This document shows positions 5,258 to 5,802 of a stretch of 5,802 nt of DNA, piece by piece (the first letter of the stretch is position 1; each line of letters opens with the position of its first letter). The stretch comes from DATKSS01 sp049582065 (GTDB lineage Bacteria; Chloroflexota; Dormibacteria; Dormibacterales; Dormibacteraceae). The notes under the pieces are model-generated. The model was not told the DNA's origin. It searched no databases and saw nothing but the letters and a program-made list of their open reading frames with translations. The DNA lies in contig JBAUTF010000348.1 in NCBI GenBank assembly GCA_049582065.1, positions 1 through 5,802 of the forward strand. The letters are read 5' to 3'. A program made the position numbers and the translations under genes.

Positions 5258-5506
5258 CTATTTTTCGCAAACAGTTTGAGTTTCGCACGTCTGCACCGTC
5301 CCGGCTTTTCTTGCCAAATCAACTGTGAAAAGGAATATCAGTCGACTTTGGCTCTGTTTGGTGCACCCATGAGTAAGATTGCAGGAATATGAGATCGGAT
5401 TGTCTACGCACTTAAACGTGTCGGCTTCTGCGAATGGTTCAAAGAGGGAAAGATATGCAAGCCAAGTAATCAAGGCCGCCAAATATCGGCAACATGCTTT
5501 TCCCAT
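5258..5506 (-). CDS. Possible small secreted cysteine-containing protein
   Basis: This frame encodes 82 residues. The N terminus has the three parts of a signal peptide: a basic start (MGKACCR), a hydrophobic core (YLAALITWLAYLSLF) and an AEA cleavage site at about residue 28. The predicted mature peptide of about 54 residues begins DTFKCVDNPISYSC and holds five cysteines. The ATG at 5506 has GAGGAG about 11 bases upstream, which is somewhat far. I recognise no family. The opposite strand is also open here (5379-5729), but its N-terminal half has no supported start. The later part of the mature region (SRLIFLFTVDLARKAG) is oddly hydrophobic, so a frameshift there is possible. Confidence 0.38.
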   Translation of the reverse strand: MGKACCRYLAALITWLAYLSLFEPFAEADTFKCVDNPISYSCNLTHGCTKQSQSRLIFLFTVDLARKAGTVQTCETQTVCEK

Positions 5507-5729
5507 TTTGGAGCGGTCTCCTCGCTTCGTCCATGTAGGTAATGGCGATTGGCGGCCTCCGGCACCTACCTATCCCGAATCGATGCCGCCGTGCCATGAG
5601 CATATGCCGCGACCACCGGAACTGGAGCTATACCCTCCGGAAGCCTCGGCACGGGGCCTTCCGGCGGCCGGGTTTAATTACTTCGCTAACGGTCGGGCCA
5701 ATCTCAGAAATATGGCGAGCCCCGGATGA
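5379..5729 (+). CDS. Proline-rich hypothetical reading frame, start uncertain
   Basis: The frame ends at TGA 5727-5729, which overlaps the ATG (5726-5728) of the next frame as ATGA; that is the main argument for it being coded. Its second half is Pro-rich (RPPAPTYPES, PRPPELELYPPEA) and ends FNYFANGRANLRNMASPG. The farthest start is a TTG at 5379 with no ribosome binding site, and the first half is antisense to the possible secreted protein at 5258-5506. The true start may therefore be internal, for example the ATG near 5583. I do not recognise a family and see no domain. Confidence 0.3.
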   Translation: MQEYEIGLSTHLNVSASANGSKRERYASQVIKAAKYRQHAFPILERSPRFVHVGNGDWRPPAPTYPESMPPCHEHMPRPPELELYPPEASARGLPAAGFNYFANGRANLRNMASPG

Positions 5730-5802
5730 AATACGTTGTCTCCTACTTCCTCGTCTGTGTATGTTTTTTTGTCGTTCCAAGAATAGCTCGGAAATTTAGA
5801 AT
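5726..5802 (+). CDS. N terminus of a probable exported or membrane protein, cut off by the window edge
   Basis: From ATG 5726 the frame reads MKYVVSYFLVCVCFFVVP and then a basic stretch (RIARKFR), open to the last base. A Lys followed by about 15 hydrophobic residues is typical of a signal peptide or membrane anchor; basic residues directly after the core favour an anchor with a cytoplasmic flank. The start overlaps the stop of the preceding frame by ATGA, suggesting translational coupling, and no strong ribosome binding site of its own is seen. Only 25 codons are visible, so the product cannot be named. Confidence 0.42.
   Translation, partial: MKYVVSYFLVCVCFFVVPRIARKFR

Noticed and set aside
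5637..5664. CCGGAAG/CTTCCGG inverted repeat
   Set aside because: It has a 7-bp stem and a 14-nt loop within a proline-rich frame where CCG/CGG codons make such pairings common, and there is no T run.

Overview
The window looks like accessory, relic-rich DNA from an alphaproteobacterium of the order Rhizobiales, most likely close to Bradyrhizobium. The reasons are the moderately high GC content, the style of the CecR/CerR-type TetR regulator, the OtsA and E2 remnants, and several small hypothetical proteins of the kind common in those genomes. The genus is an inference. No transposase, tRNA, rRNA, CRISPR array or phage gene is visible.

Left part (1-1740). The window opens inside a plus-strand TetR-family repressor gene (1-603). 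Facing it is a compact minus-strand unit: a small membrane-anchored protein (1003-1284) followed 26 bp later by a 64-residue four-cysteine zinc-ribbon-like protein (782-976). A strong intrinsic terminator (686-723, oriented for the minus strand) ends the unit. A candidate promoter with two copies of an AAACACCYGTTT motif precedes it (1326-1391). About 340 bp of non-coding sequence follows, containing one long-spaced inverted repeat.

Middle part (1736-3468). A minus-strand pair encodes the catalytic domain of a 2-oxoacid dehydrogenase E2 acyltransferase (1978-2628) and an acyl carrier protein (1736-1981), joined by a four-base ATGA overlap. The E2 lacks its lipoyl and subunit-binding domains. 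At about 2590 its homology stops exactly where the homology of a plus-strand otsA (trehalose-6-phosphate synthase) C-terminal fragment begins, which marks a recombination breakpoint. An intact small minus-strand gene of unknown function (2921-3235) and a lysine-rich tail fragment follow.

Right part (3469-5802). A remnant of a SAM domain, of the type found at the front of some class III adenylate cyclases, precedes an AT-richer gene for a presumably exported, alpha-helical orphan protein (3978-4871). The signal peptide of that protein appears to be split by a frameshift. Nearly 400 bp without a convincing gene follow. Next comes a possible small secreted cysteine-containing protein on the minus strand (5258-5506). 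A plus-strand proline-rich reading frame then overlaps, by ATGA, the start of a gene whose N terminus looks like a signal peptide or membrane anchor and which runs off the right edge.

The genes do not form one pathway. They read as a mosaic: a regulator whose target lies outside the window, a self-contained minus-strand operon, a broken acyltransferase/ACP module, relics of housekeeping genes, and orphan secreted proteins. No complete new system can be shown from this sequence alone.
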